64,000 nt of DNA, from NCBI GenBank assembly GCA_003164295.1, contig PLTA01000061.1, positions 179 through 64,178 on the forward strand, given 5' to 3'. Shown here in pieces: positions 34,993 to 43,110 of this stretch (within the stretch, counting starts at the first letter, position 1; every line of letters starts with the position of its first letter). The DNA comes from Candidatus Bathyarchaeota archaeon (GTDB taxonomy: Archaea; Thermoproteota; Bathyarchaeia; Bathyarchaeales; Bathycorpusculaceae). A model generated the notes under the pieces. That model was not told the origin of the DNA and ran no database searches. It worked only from the letters and a program-made list of their open reading frames with translations. A program made the translations under genes and the position numbers.

Positions 34993-37114
34993 TCCAAATG
35001 CCTCTGTTTTGAATCAGCCAAGCTTGAGAATTGATGACTTTTTCTCCTTCTCTGGGTGTAACTCTCTGGTAGGTTCCGTCAGGTAACAATCTTCTTGCTT
35101 TCACGTTGTCGAGAAGATGAATTTTAAGCATATTTTCAAGTATAGCTGTCCTCAGGTATGGGTCAGGGACTGACAAGAGAACTTCAATTCTTTCGTTTAG
35201 GTTTCTAAACATCATATCTGAGCTGCCGATAAGCACTTCTTCCTCAGCATCATCATGGAAATAGTAAATTCGAGCATGTTCCAAGAAGCGCCCCACTATT
35301 GATATCACTGAAATGTTATCGCTTATTCCTTTTATCCCTGGTCTTAAACAACAAAGGCCTCTAACGTTGAGGTCAATTTTGATTCCCGCCATTGATGCTT
35401 TATATATAGCTTGAATGACCTCTTTTTCTTCTAGATTGTTTAGTTTAAAAGCTAAGTAGCCTTTGCCTGTTTTTTGGTGAAAACTTATTTCTCTATTAAT
35501 TCGAGCTAAAATCTCGTTTTTCAATGTTTTCGGAGCCACGAGAAGATGTTTGAATTCTTTTTCTTGCAGTCCTTCAATTATAATATTGAAAAGTTCTTGA
35601 AGCTCTTGGCCTACTTGAGGATTTGCCGTTAAATAGCCTATGTCGCCGTAGATTTTCGCTGTTACTGCGTTGTAGTTTCCTGAGCCTATATGGGAATATC
35701 TTATCAGATCATTTCCATCTTTTTTAGAAATTAAGCATAATTTTGCGTGAACCTTAAAATTAGGAAAATTGTAAACAGTCGTAACCCCTCCTTTTCTTAG
35801 TTTTGTAACCAAAAGCATGTTGTTTTCTTCATCAAATTTGGCTTTTAGTTCTACAATCGCTGTTACTTTTTTGCCATTTTTTGATGCCTCTACTAACGCG
35901 TCTACAACTGGCGATTGATGATCCATCCGGTACATCGTTATGCAGATCGCTGTGACATCTGCATCTTTAGCTGCTTCTTTTAGCAGGTCAACGATTGCTT
36001 CAAAGCTGTCATAGGGGTGATATAGAACGAAGTCTCTTTTGCTTATCGTTTGTAGAATATTTTCTTGAGTTAGTTGGGGTGAAAGAAACGGTAAAAAGGT
36101 TTTGTCTTTTAGTTCTGGGCGGTTTATTTTAAGTAATTGCCAGAAATCGACGAATCCCAGCGGGCTCTTTACCTCATAAATCAAATAGTAAGGTACGTCC
36201 AATTGTTTTGCTATAGATTCTCTTATGCCTCCAGGCATTTGCTTGTCAAATTCAAGCCTTGTAGGAAACCCGATTTTTCTGCTTGAAAGACTTCTCTCAA
36301 CCGACTTTATGAAATCTGAAGATTCGTCCATTAAGATGTCAATTTCTCCGTTACGGGTTAGCCTAAACGGATATGCCTTCAATGCATCTTCAGTCGGGAA
36401 AATCAGGTCCAGATTATTAGCAATCAAATCTTCCAATAATACGAAGTTTTGTTCTTTTTCTGGCTCTTTTTTTGTTTCTTGAATAAGATTATTCTTGGGG
36501 CTGGAAATGAGTCTTCCAAATTTTTCAGTGGGAACATCGAGCAAAATACAAAACTTTGGTTGGTTCGCAAAACCTGTAATATACAGAGTTATTTGGAGAT
36601 TCTCGATTACTACACTATTTAACCCTATTTTAGGAACCTTAATTGATGGAATAATAGTTTGCCTTAGATAAGAACGTAAATTTTCCTTACTTTTTTCAGA
36701 TAAATCTTTAAAATTTCTAATGTAAATTTCTTCTTTTGCCAGAGCAGGTAGAATCTCTTCGTTCCAACATTTTGCGTGATTTTCAATTAATGGAATTATT
36801 TCTTTTCTTGTTGCATCAATTTGCTCAGTAAAAGTCATTCCATCCATTGATTTTTCTTCAGAACCTGACCTGACTTTCTTCAAAAGTCGCGCAGCCCTTG
36901 TCATAAAAAACTCATCAAGATTGCTGCCACAAATAGCTATAAATTTCACTCTTTCCAACAAAGGATGCCATAAATCACGTGCTTCTTCGAGCACTCTTGC
37001 ATTAAACCTTATCCAGCTCATTTCTCTATTTATAAAATAACTTGGATTGTCTAATATTTTCTTTAAATCTGTTGCATCATTTTTATTTGGTTCAGGATTA
37101 TTTTGAGTTGACAA
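34976..37114 (-). CDS. ppk1: Polyphosphate kinase 1
   Basis: Reversibly builds polyphosphate from ATP through a phospho-His intermediate. The N domain starts with FINREMSWIRFNARVLEEA and SNLDEFFMTRAARL. The catalytic part has FKVHAKLCLISKK (about 455) and YSHIGSGNYNAVTAKIYGD (about 470, the autophosphorylated His region). The second PLD-like half has EHARIYYFHDDAEEEVLIGSS (split by a short turn) and FRNLNERIEVL. 712 residues is full length. Start is TTG 37114, within a TTGACAAGTGTCAA palindrome. First gene of the ppk1-CHAD-ppx operon. Confidence 0.96.
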   Translation of the reverse strand: MSTQNNPEPNKNDATDLKKILDNPSYFINREMSWIRFNARVLEEARDLWHPLLERVKFIAICGSNLDEFFMTRAARLLKKVRSGSEEKSMDGMTFTEQIDATRKEIIPLIENHAKCWNEEILPALAKEEIYIRNFKDLSEKSKENLRSYLRQTIIPSIKVPKIGLNSVVIENLQITLYITGFANQPKFCILLDVPTEKFGRLISSPKNNLIQETKKEPEKEQNFVLLEDLIANNLDLIFPTEDALKAYPFRLTRNGEIDILMDESSDFIKSVERSLSSRKIGFPTRLEFDKQMPGGIRESIAKQLDVPYYLIYEVKSPLGFVDFWQLLKINRPELKDKTFLPFLSPQLTQENILQTISKRDFVLYHPYDSFEAIVDLLKEAAKDADVTAICITMYRMDHQSPVVDALVEASKNGKKVTAIVELKAKFDEENNMLLVTKLRKGGVTTVYNFPNFKVHAKLCLISKKDGNDLIRYSHIGSGNYNAVTAKIYGDIGYLTANPQVGQELQELFNIIIEGLQEKEFKHLLVAPKTLKNEILARINREISFHQKTGKGYLAFKLNNLEEKEVIQAIYKASMAGIKIDLNVRGLCCLRPGIKGISDNISVISIVGRFLEHARIYYFHDDAEEEVLIGSSDMMFRNLNERIEVLLSVPDPYLRTAILENMLKIHLLDNVKARRLLPDGTYQRVTPREGEKVINSQAWLIQNRGIWNERPN

Positions 37115-37141
37115 GTGTCAATACCTAGCGGTTTTAAACCG
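37108..37141. promoter_or_regulatory. Two palindromes over the ppk1 start and promoter
   Basis: TTGACAAGTGTCAA (37108-37121) covers the ppk1 start codon, and CGGTTTTAAACCG (37129-37141) lies where the TATA box of a short-leader transcript would be (TTTAAA). Both are perfect dyads and could be operators. The remaining gap 37142-37462 carries no gene I can support other than the next promoter. Confidence 0.45.
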
Positions 37142-37423
37142 TTGTTATCTTTGATGGGGGTACAATAATTGGATTTCTGACTTATCAAGGAATCTGTGTA
37201 AATGGTTTTTCTTCAGGGTGGACACGTTTCTTTTCAGTGGCAGTCCTTCCTTGCATGGATGGGATATTCGACCCTTTTTGGTCTGCGGATTGAAAACGTT
37301 TCATACTCAAAAAGGAGTTCTTTCTTATGCATGTGGTTATTTTTCTCCTTATTCCCATTGAAGGAAAACTGTTTTAAGGACTCCGAAAATAGAATCTATA
37401 GAATATATAGGCTATTTACTATA

Positions 37424-37438
37424 TAGAAAAGGTTAAAT
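37424..37438 (+). promoter_or_regulatory. Promoter of GIY-YIG-like gene 2
   Basis: TAGAAAAGGTTAAATTT, 39 bases before the ATG, matches the element in front of the paralog at 29419 in sequence and spacing and predicts a leaderless transcript. Just upstream lies CTATAGAATATATAG (37397-37411), an imperfectly spaced dyad. Confidence 0.55.
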
Positions 37439-37462
37439 TTCGCGCCAATTAACTAATAGAAC

Positions 37463-37918
37463 ATGAATTCTAATTCTCTTAAAGAAAAAGGCTTTACTGA
37501 GTTCGTTCCACTAAAAGGACTGGCATTTTGCAGTTTACCCATCAATAAAGGCAGCGTTTTGATACTAGCTGACAGTACTCTAACCGGCAAACCAGGTTCA
37601 GACATTCTGTACATCGGCAGAACAAAGAAACCCGCGAAAAAAATTTTTGGTGGATACTTAGCTGGAAACGGTAGTAAAGCAAATAAAAAAATCAATTCAC
37701 GATTGTTCGAAAACGGATGTATCGAAAAAGTCACAATTAGCTGGATGATGGCTGACAATCCAAAAGCGGCACAACAAGAACTTTTGGAAAGCTTTACGAA
37801 AGATCATGGCCAATGCCCTCCGTGGAATGGTCCCAAGATCGTCGCTCAAAAACCTCAGCCAAAACCCAAAGCTGCTAAACCAGCCTCTGTACGCAAACCA
37901 ATCAAATCCACAGCTTAA
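37463..37918 (+). CDS. GIY-YIG-like domain protein, short-tailed paralog
   Basis: Clearly related over its first 125 residues to the protein at 29419: both start MNSxxLxExGF, share GSVxIxxD, SDILYIGRTKKPAKxIxGGY and LAGxGxKxxKKIN, and end in a Gln-Glu-Leu-Leu helix followed by PxWN. The tail is only about 25 residues (KPQPKPKAAKPASVRKPIK) but still basic. The strong conservation of the core next to a variable basic tail suggests the core has a specific role. Function is not known; nuclease activity is only possible. Confidence 0.62.
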   Translation: MNSNSLKEKGFTEFVPLKGLAFCSLPINKGSVLILADSTLTGKPGSDILYIGRTKKPAKKIFGGYLAGNGSKANKKINSRLFENGCIEKVTISWMMADNPKAAQQELLESFTKDHGQCPPWNGPKIVAQKPQPKPKAAKPASVRKPIKSTA

Positions 37919-37931
37919 TTCCGTAATTTCA

Positions 37932-38474
37932 TTAGCTTTCATTTTTACCTTTTTTCGAGGAATAGTGATTTATTAATTCAACCGTCGACCATGGCAAACA
38001 ATCTTTATCTTTGAAGCCTAACAGTGCTGCGTATTTGTGGATCGGCTCGGTATTTTCAGCTTCTATCTCTAAAAACTCAGGAATAAAATCGTAACTACCA
38101 TAGTAACAATCAATATCAAAGCGCGCTTGGTCAAGCTTATAACTGACTCTATGTTTCTCCATGCTTTCGGTAACGAATAGCCCAAGGGTCTCCAAGATTT
38201 TCTTCATAACCTCAAAATCTGAAATTTCAACAGAATACTCTTCCGCCACTTTGGCCGTTTGGGTAACATGAACTTTTTTATATGTTAATTCGACCTGATT
38301 TTGCTCTTTTCTTAAGCGTAAAACATCTTTTGCTTTAACTATTGAGCCATCTTTGTAGTCAAAAAAGAAAGTTTGAATGTCTCCATCAAAAATCTTTTTC
38401 GCGCCAAGACCAATTAGGGTTTCTTCAACCTTTGCTCTATTGACTTCCAGAATTTTTGCTTCTATTTCTCTCAT
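37932..38474 (-). CDS. CYTH domain protein (CyaB/triphosphatase family)
   Basis: CYTH tunnel-fold enzymes act on triphosphates, including inorganic tripolyphosphate. The ExExK signature is at the start (REIEAKILEV), followed by DVLRLRKEQNQVELTYKK, EEYSVEISD, HRVSYKLDQARFDIDCYYG and FLEIEAENTE, which supply the acidic and basic tunnel residues. 180 residues is typical. CYTH and CHAD domains often occur together, and this gene sits beside ppk1 in the polyphosphate cluster, so a short-chain polyphosphatase role is more likely than adenylate cyclase. Convergent with the GIY-YIG-like gene 13 bases away. Confidence 0.88.
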   Translation of the reverse strand: MREIEAKILEVNRAKVEETLIGLGAKKIFDGDIQTFFFDYKDGSIVKAKDVLRLRKEQNQVELTYKKVHVTQTAKVAEEYSVEISDFEVMKKILETLGLFVTESMEKHRVSYKLDQARFDIDCYYGSYDFIPEFLEIEAENTEPIHKYAALLGFKDKDCLPWSTVELINHYSSKKGKNES

Positions 38475-38580
38475 AAATCAAAATATCCTTTTCGAAATTA
38501 AAAACTTGTGCATTGTTTAATTTTGAATCTCTCAAAATTACGTTTAAAAGGAATAGAGAAAGGGTTGATTGTGTGCAGAT

Positions 38581-38736
38581 CTATGCACACTGAACTGATT
38601 TAACTATCACACGGCTTGTTTTTTTGATAACTTGGGGGGTCAATCCGCAGACGGGACAGAATATTATTTCATAATTATCAAAGATTTCAGATAGCACTTC
38701 AACTTTTGTTGCGCAACTTTCACATTTAACTTTCAT
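38581..38736 (-). CDS. Small zinc-ribbon protein (51 aa)
   Basis: A 51-codon frame begins MKVKCESCATKVEV and contains FCPVCGLTPQ. The two CxxC pairs (C5/C8 and C27/C30) are the layout of a zinc ribbon. A strong ribosome site (GAGGTGA) lies six bases before the ATG. It follows another zinc-ribbon gene by 19 bases on the same strand. Role unknown; such proteins often bind nucleic acid or act as carriers. Confidence 0.75.
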   Translation of the reverse strand: MKVKCESCATKVEVLSEIFDNYEIIFCPVCGLTPQVIKKTSRVIVKSVQCA

Positions 38737-38755
38737 CCTTTTCACCTCAAATTAA

Positions 38756-38950
38756 TTAGTAAAGCAGGGGACTATCAATTGGGTTAAATTCAAATGATTC
38801 AAGCTGCATAGTTTGGTCTTTTTTAACCGTCATGAATTCTGTTCCACACATTGGATAAGGTACTAGCTCATATTCTCCCACAGGGTCAAATTCGAAGGTT
38901 TCCTTACATCCAGGACACAAAAAAGTAATTGGCTCATTGGTTTTTTCCAT
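38756..38950 (-). CDS. LysW-like zinc-ribbon protein (64 aa)
   Basis: The N-terminal half has ITFLCPGCKETFEFDPVGEY and then YPMCGTEFMTV: a CPxC pair followed by a single Cys-Gly, close to the LysW/ArgW carrier-protein ribbon. The usual acidic C-terminal EDWGE of LysW is missing (it ends FNPIDSPLLY), so a lysine-biosynthesis carrier role is unlikely. The gap to the right (38951-39245) contains no gene. Confidence 0.65.
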   Translation of the reverse strand: MEKTNEPITFLCPGCKETFEFDPVGEYELVPYPMCGTEFMTVKKDQTMQLESFEFNPIDSPLLY

Positions 38951-39245
38951 TTTTTAACACTCCCCTAAAATAAAATTCCGGTTGACCCAATTAAGAGATA
39001 CCTTAATTGTTACCCCTAATTTGCAACGAGTTTGTCGGGTTTCGAATTACACGGCTTTTATGTATGTCAGTCATCTTGCAGAGTAAAACGATACTAAAAC
39101 TCTTTTTGAGAAACCGGCAAGTGAGTTGACTTCGAATTGCATTAATGGCAAATTTGGTCAATTTGGGGTTTGTCGATAATTATTTGTAATTTTGTTTATG
39201 TTTTCATAAATAATAAGTCTAACTAAAGTTACTTTTGCTGTCTTG

Positions 39246-39501
39246 ATGACCGGCTACGACAACCATTAACCCAAGATTATATCACAGAATCAGCTTATTT
39301 ATTCACAGCTTAGGCTTAAGTTGTTTAGGCGGTGCAATCTTTCTGCAAATACTTGTTTTCTCAAACATTCTGCAACAAGGATACTTCAGAGCAATAGAGA
39401 CCAACTCAGTTATCCTTGGGCTTGAAATAACCCTGACTGCTTTTACGGCAATTTACTTCATTTATATTTATCAAAAATTGATTCGTGCATCGCTAAAATA
39501 A
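39246..39501 (+). pseudogene. Frameshifted gene for a small two-helix membrane protein
   Basis: ATG 39246 opens MTGYDN and hits a stop two codons later. Shifting by one base gives PLTQDYITESAYLF. A second one-base shift gives LGLSCLGGAIFLQIL, then NILQQGYFRAIETN, SVILGLEITLTAFTAIYF and IYIYQKLIRASLK to the TAA at 39499-39501. Restoring one lost base at each point would give a membrane protein of about 85 residues with two helices. An AT-rich promoter-like CATAAATAATAAG lies about 35 bases upstream. Either a recent pseudogene or sequencing errors. The flanking gap to 39676 shows nothing else. Confidence 0.65.
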
Positions 39502-39676
39502 ACCATTTTATCCTTTACAATTAAGATTTTTTTCTAATGTCAGGGGCAAAAGTGTCTGAAATTGTTTGAAAAAAATAATATAACTTGCGTAAATCGCAAC
39601 TGAAAAATTACGTTCACAGCTTAATAGAAAGGTTCTTACACTTTAACATAGTCAACGTAATGCGGAGATAAGAAAG

Positions 39677-40438
39677 GTGCCTCTCGCATTTGTTATTGGA
39701 ACGGCTGGTTCTGGCAAATCCCTATTTACTGCAGCGTTTAGTGAATGGCTAAAAATGTCAAAGCAAGATGTTGCCGTAGTCAATTTAGATCCTGGCGCGT
39801 TGAAGCTTCCTTACTCGCCAGATGTCGATGTGCGCAATTACGTTGATGTTGGCGACATAATGGAGAAGTATGGTTTAGGTCCCAATGGCGCTTTGATTAT
39901 GGCTGCTGATTTAATTGCTGATGAAATTGAAAATTTAACGCGTGACATTGAAGAAGCCCACGCTGACTTTGTTTTAGTGGATACTCCTGGGCAAATGGAA
40001 TTGTTTGCTTTCAGAGCTAGTGGACCTTATATTGTTAGCGAGTTGACTAAAGAGCCCAAAGCCTTAATTTACCTATTTGACGCGGTTTTCTCTGCTAATC
40101 CGATGAATTACGTTTCAAACATGTTTCTTTCTGCAGCAGTTTATAACAGGTTTTTCCAGCCCCAATTGCATGTTCTTTCAAAAACTGATTTAATACCTAA
40201 AGCGGATGTGCAAGCAATTGCATCTTGGTCAGCTAATACCAGAGCGCTTGAAGACGCGATAGAAGAGAAACTTGAAGGAACAAAACGCCTATTTAGCCGC
40301 AACATGATGCAAGCAATCAACAAACTCGGGTTACAATTCTTGCTAATGCCTCTGTCATCTAAGACAAATGAGGGCATGACCAACATTAACACAACTCTTG
40401 AAAGAATTTTAAACGAAGGCGAAAAATACACAACATAA
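39677..40438 (+). CDS. GPN-loop GTPase
   Basis: GPN GTPases are conserved in archaea and eukaryotes, where relatives assemble RNA polymerase II; the archaeal role is not settled. Walker A GTAGSGKS (8-15), the Gly-Pro-Asn insert in GLGPNGA (68-70), Walker B and switch DFVLVDTPGQMELF, and the guanine motif LSKTDLI are all clear. 253 residues is normal. The start is GTG 39677. It lies between two frameshifted genes but is itself intact. Confidence 0.94.
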   Translation: MPLAFVIGTAGSGKSLFTAAFSEWLKMSKQDVAVVNLDPGALKLPYSPDVDVRNYVDVGDIMEKYGLGPNGALIMAADLIADEIENLTRDIEEAHADFVLVDTPGQMELFAFRASGPYIVSELTKEPKALIYLFDAVFSANPMNYVSNMFLSAAVYNRFFQPQLHVLSKTDLIPKADVQAIASWSANTRALEDAIEEKLEGTKRLFSRNMMQAINKLGLQFLLMPLSSKTNEGMTNINTTLERILNEGEKYTT

Positions 40439-40439
40439 A

Positions 40440-41065
40440 TCAGGTACCAATTAGCGACCAACTGGCTGCAAAAGCTCCACGCTTAGCCTTCAAAACTGAA
40501 TCGGACCCAGCGACAATAACAACGTCATTATCTTCAGGCTTTAATTCTTGAAGAATTTGATTAGTTGCCGTTGGATACTGCTTCTCAATACAATCACTAA
40601 CCGATTGAATGCGCAAGTGACCATCTTTAAAAACGCTGACCAAAGCTTTACGGGCGCCAGCAATAATCGCCGCATCTCGTTGATCAATCCCCGACTGGAC
40701 TTTTTGTCCACTGTTTTTAACTAAAAAAGCAAAATTGTATTCAGACTCGTTAAGCTCAGATTTTGGGATTTCTACGCGTTTTGGGAAAACCTGTTCAAAT
40801 TGTCCCCAAATTTCTGAGCCTTTTTTTGTTAAACTGCAGCCTTCTTTTGACGTGTCGATTAAACCCGCTTCTTTAAGCCGGCTTATAATTGTGCGCACTG
40901 CTCCATCGCCCACGTTAAGTTTTTTTGCAAGCTTGTTTCTGCCTAGGGTTTTTGAGACATTAATTCTAAAGCGTAAAAAACATGGAATACTGTAAAAGTC
41001 GTTGATGGCCCAGGCGCTTTTTTTCCTGCAATTTCTTGGATAAATTTTTTTAGCGTTGAAGCCAT
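40440..41065 (-). pseudogene. DUF4443-type winged-helix protein, broken by one frameshift
   Basis: ATG 41065 starts MASTLKKFIQEIAGKKAPGP and continues to LELMSQKP, then a TAG at about 40945. One frame away the same protein goes on as TLGRNKLAKKLNVGDG, AVRTIISRLKEAGLI and a ligand-domain-like half ending AASWSLIGT. Adding a single A to the AAAAACCC run near 40951 would restore one 208-residue frame. The helix-turn-helix lies exactly across the break, so the shorter frame from GTG 40913 lacks it. Restored, it would be a winged-helix regulator of the DUF4443 kind; a sequencing error is a real possibility. Confidence 0.8.
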
Positions 41066-41128
41066 GTTTTGACCTGCTCTAACTTAATCGTGGTTAGGTT
41101 TTTATAATTTGTCAAAAGAGTATGCTGG

Positions 41129-41504
41129 TTAGTCTTTGTATGCTGTGACTGAAACTTCAATTAACGCGTTACCTTTTAATCCTGAAGCAACGGTGGTGCG
41201 AGCTGGAAAATCTTCATCAAAACATTTTGCGTACTCTGTTGAAATCGTCAAATAATTCCATTGTAGAAAGGTATACGTTTGATTGAACGATATCTTTGAA
41301 GCTGTAGTCTGATGCTTCCAAGATAGCTTTTATGTTTTCCATAACTTGCTTTGTCTGCAACGTGATATTGTTAGAAACTATTTTTCCTAAATTTGGATCG
41401 ATTGCCAGTTGCCCCGAGACAAATAGGAATTTGCCTGCGATTACAGCTTGATTGTACGGACCTAATGGTTTTGGGGCTTTTTCGCTAAAGATCGTCTTTT
41501 TCAT
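41129..41504 (-). pseudogene. ridA: RidA family enamine/imine deaminase, broken by one frameshift
   Basis: RidA hydrolyses reactive 2-aminoacrylate-type imines. The frame from 41504 has PKPLGPYNQAVIAGKFLFVSG and VMENIKAILEASDYSF, then runs into a stop after FNRVRKMF. One base away the family's C-terminus continues: YAKCFDEDFPARTTVASGL, KGNALIEVSVTAYKD, stop at 41129. One missing base in GAGTACGC (near 41233) explains the break. The catalytic Arg of the PARTT motif lies after it. Restored length (125) is normal. Confidence 0.88.
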
Positions 41505-41660
41505 TTTTATCTATTATTTTGTTTGTTTTCATGTTGAAAAAGTTTTGCGCAAGTATATGCCCATATCGTTTGTAGATTAAGCGCTTGTTTCGCAGAAAGA
41601 CTTTTAAGAAAAACTTCAAGTAGATTAAGTTCTTATTTAGAACAACATGGAAAGATTCCT

Positions 41661-42839
41661 ATGCGAATAAACGGAAAATATTTGTTCACTTCTGAATCAG
41701 TCGGTGAAGGTCACCCAGACAAAGTAGCAGACCAAATATCCGACAGCGTTTTAGACGCAATATTTACAAATGATCCCAAAGCACGTGTTGATTGCGAAAC
41801 ACTAGTCATGCAGGGAACCGTAATGATTACGGGCCAAATAACTACTTGCACCTACATTGATATCCCAAAAGTTGTACGTCAAACTCTAAAAGAAATTGGC
41901 TTTGATAATGCAAAAGATGGCTTGGATTGGGAAACATGCGGAATCTTGGTTTCTTTGACTGCACAGTCGCCAGACATTGCTATGGGCGTTAACGAATCTA
42001 AAGGTCATGAGCAAGGCGCCGGCGATCAAGGAATGGTTTTTGGCTATGCAAGTAACGAGACAAAAGAGCTTATGCCATTGCCTATTATGTTGTCGCATAA
42101 ACTTGTTAAGCGTTTAGCTGAATGCAGAAAAACAAAGCTTATTCCTTGTCTTCGTCCAGACTGCAAATCTCAGGTCACAGTTCAATATGAGAATGGCAAA
42201 CCAAAATGTGTCACTGCGGTCGTTATTGCTGCTCAAAATAATGGAAGTCTTGATGACGAAAAATTAAAGAACGATATTATCGAAAAAGTTATCAAATACG
42301 TAATTCCACCAGCTATGCTAAGTCCAGACGTGAAATATGTTATTAATGGTACAGGCAGATTTGTTTTGGGCGGAACGCTTGCGGATTCTGGTTTGACTGG
42401 AAGAAAAATCATTGTTGACACTTACGGCGGAGTTGGAAGCCACGGCGGCGGATGCTTCAGCGGCAAAGACCCCTCAAAAGTTGACCGTTCAGGATGTTAC
42501 ATGGCAAGATACATAGCCAAAAACATTGTTGCAGCCGGTTTAGCTGACCAATGCGAAATCCAAATATCCTACGCAATCGGTGTAGCAGAACCAATCTCAG
42601 TGCTGGTCAACACTTACCAAACTGGAAAACTACCTGACGAGCAAATTCTCGAATTAGTAAAGAAAAACTTTGACATGCGACCAAAAGCAATTATTGAACA
42701 ACTCGACCTGCTAAGACCTATCTACAAGAAAACAGCGTGTTTTGGTCACTTTGGTCGGGAAGAGCCAGAGTTCGTTTGGGAAAAAACTGATAAAGCAGAA
42801 ATTCTCAAGAAAGAACTAGGAAAATCCAAAAAACCATAG
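41661..42839 (+). CDS. metK: S-adenosylmethionine synthetase, bacterial type
   Basis: Makes AdoMet from Met and ATP. The sequence is of the bacterial/eukaryotic MAT type: [19 protein letters not shown] near the start, [50 protein letters not shown] then [17 protein letters not shown]. Archaea usually carry a quite different MAT. 392 residues is full length. The bacterial GGGAFSGKDPTKVDRSAAY loop has Cys and Gly changes here. Probably acquired by horizontal transfer. No AdoMet riboswitch is evident in the 156-base upstream gap. Confidence 0.96.
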   Translation: MRINGKYLFTSESVGEGHPDKVADQISDSVLDAIFTNDPKARVDCETLVMQGTVMITGQITTCTYIDIPKVVRQTLKEIGFDNAKDGLDWETCGILVSLTAQSPDIAMGVNESKGHEQGAGDQGMVFGYASNETKELMPLPIMLSHKLVKRLAECRKTKLIPCLRPDCKSQVTVQYENGKPKCVTAVVIAAQNNGSLDDEKLKNDIIEKVIKYVIPPAMLSPDVKYVINGTGRFVLGGTLADSGLTGRKIIVDTYGGVGSHGGGCFSGKDPSKVDRSGCYMARYIAKNIVAAGLADQCEIQISYAIGVAEPISVLVNTYQTGKLPDEQILELVKKNFDMRPKAIIEQLDLLRPIYKKTACFGHFGREEPEFVWEKTDKAEILKKELGKSKKP

Positions 42840-42960
42840 TTTTTCCCTTTTCATTTTTCTTTTTCAAATTAAGTTAAGCTTATCTTTTTAAATTCATTTT
42901 AAAGTTTATTTGTTTAAAGTTAGCAGAATTCATATTTTTCCTTTAACTATGTTTTCGGTT

Positions 42961-43085
42961 TGTCAAATTTTGTCAATTCGTGTCAAATAATGTCAAATAT
43001 TGTCTAAAAATGTCAAATAATGAACCAACCTGCAACCAATTTAAGCCCTAAACCAAAAAAACAACCCAAAACACAAAGAAAAAAA
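42961..43085 (+). repeat. Phased-repeat element, copy B
   Basis: Six exact 10-bp units (TGTCAAATTT, TGTCAATTCG, TGTCAAATAA, TGTCAAATAT, TGTCTAAAAA, TGTCAAATAA) at 42961-43020. Then comes the module CAACCTGCAACC (43026), AACCAAAAAAACAACC and CAAAACACAAAGAA. The two CAACC motifs start 36 bases apart (43026, 43062). It lies between metK and the cinA-like gene, which converge. Confidence 0.75.
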
Positions 43086-43110
43086 GTTAACTTCTCTCAT
43101 AAGCCAGTAT

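Noticed and set aside
37202-37426. 74-codon frame between ppk1 and the GIY-YIG-like gene 2
   Set aside because: It overlaps the conserved promoter area and its Phe/Trp/Cys-rich product resembles no family.
37932-38474. CYTH protein as adenylate cyclase
   Set aside because: The family includes class IV cyclases, but the polyphosphate neighbourhood and CHAD association favour a triphosphatase role; not decided.
38756-38950. Zinc-ribbon protein as true LysW
   Set aside because: It lacks the C-terminal acidic EDWGE-type end that carries the amino-adipate, and no lysine genes are near.
40440-40913. 157-residue frame as a complete gene
   Set aside because: It begins inside the helix-turn-helix; the N-terminal half is present one frame away from ATG 41065.
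39246-41504. Programmed frameshifting as the explanation for the broken frames
   Set aside because: Four shifts in unrelated genes at unrelated sequences, without a shared slippery site or downstream structure, fit base loss better.
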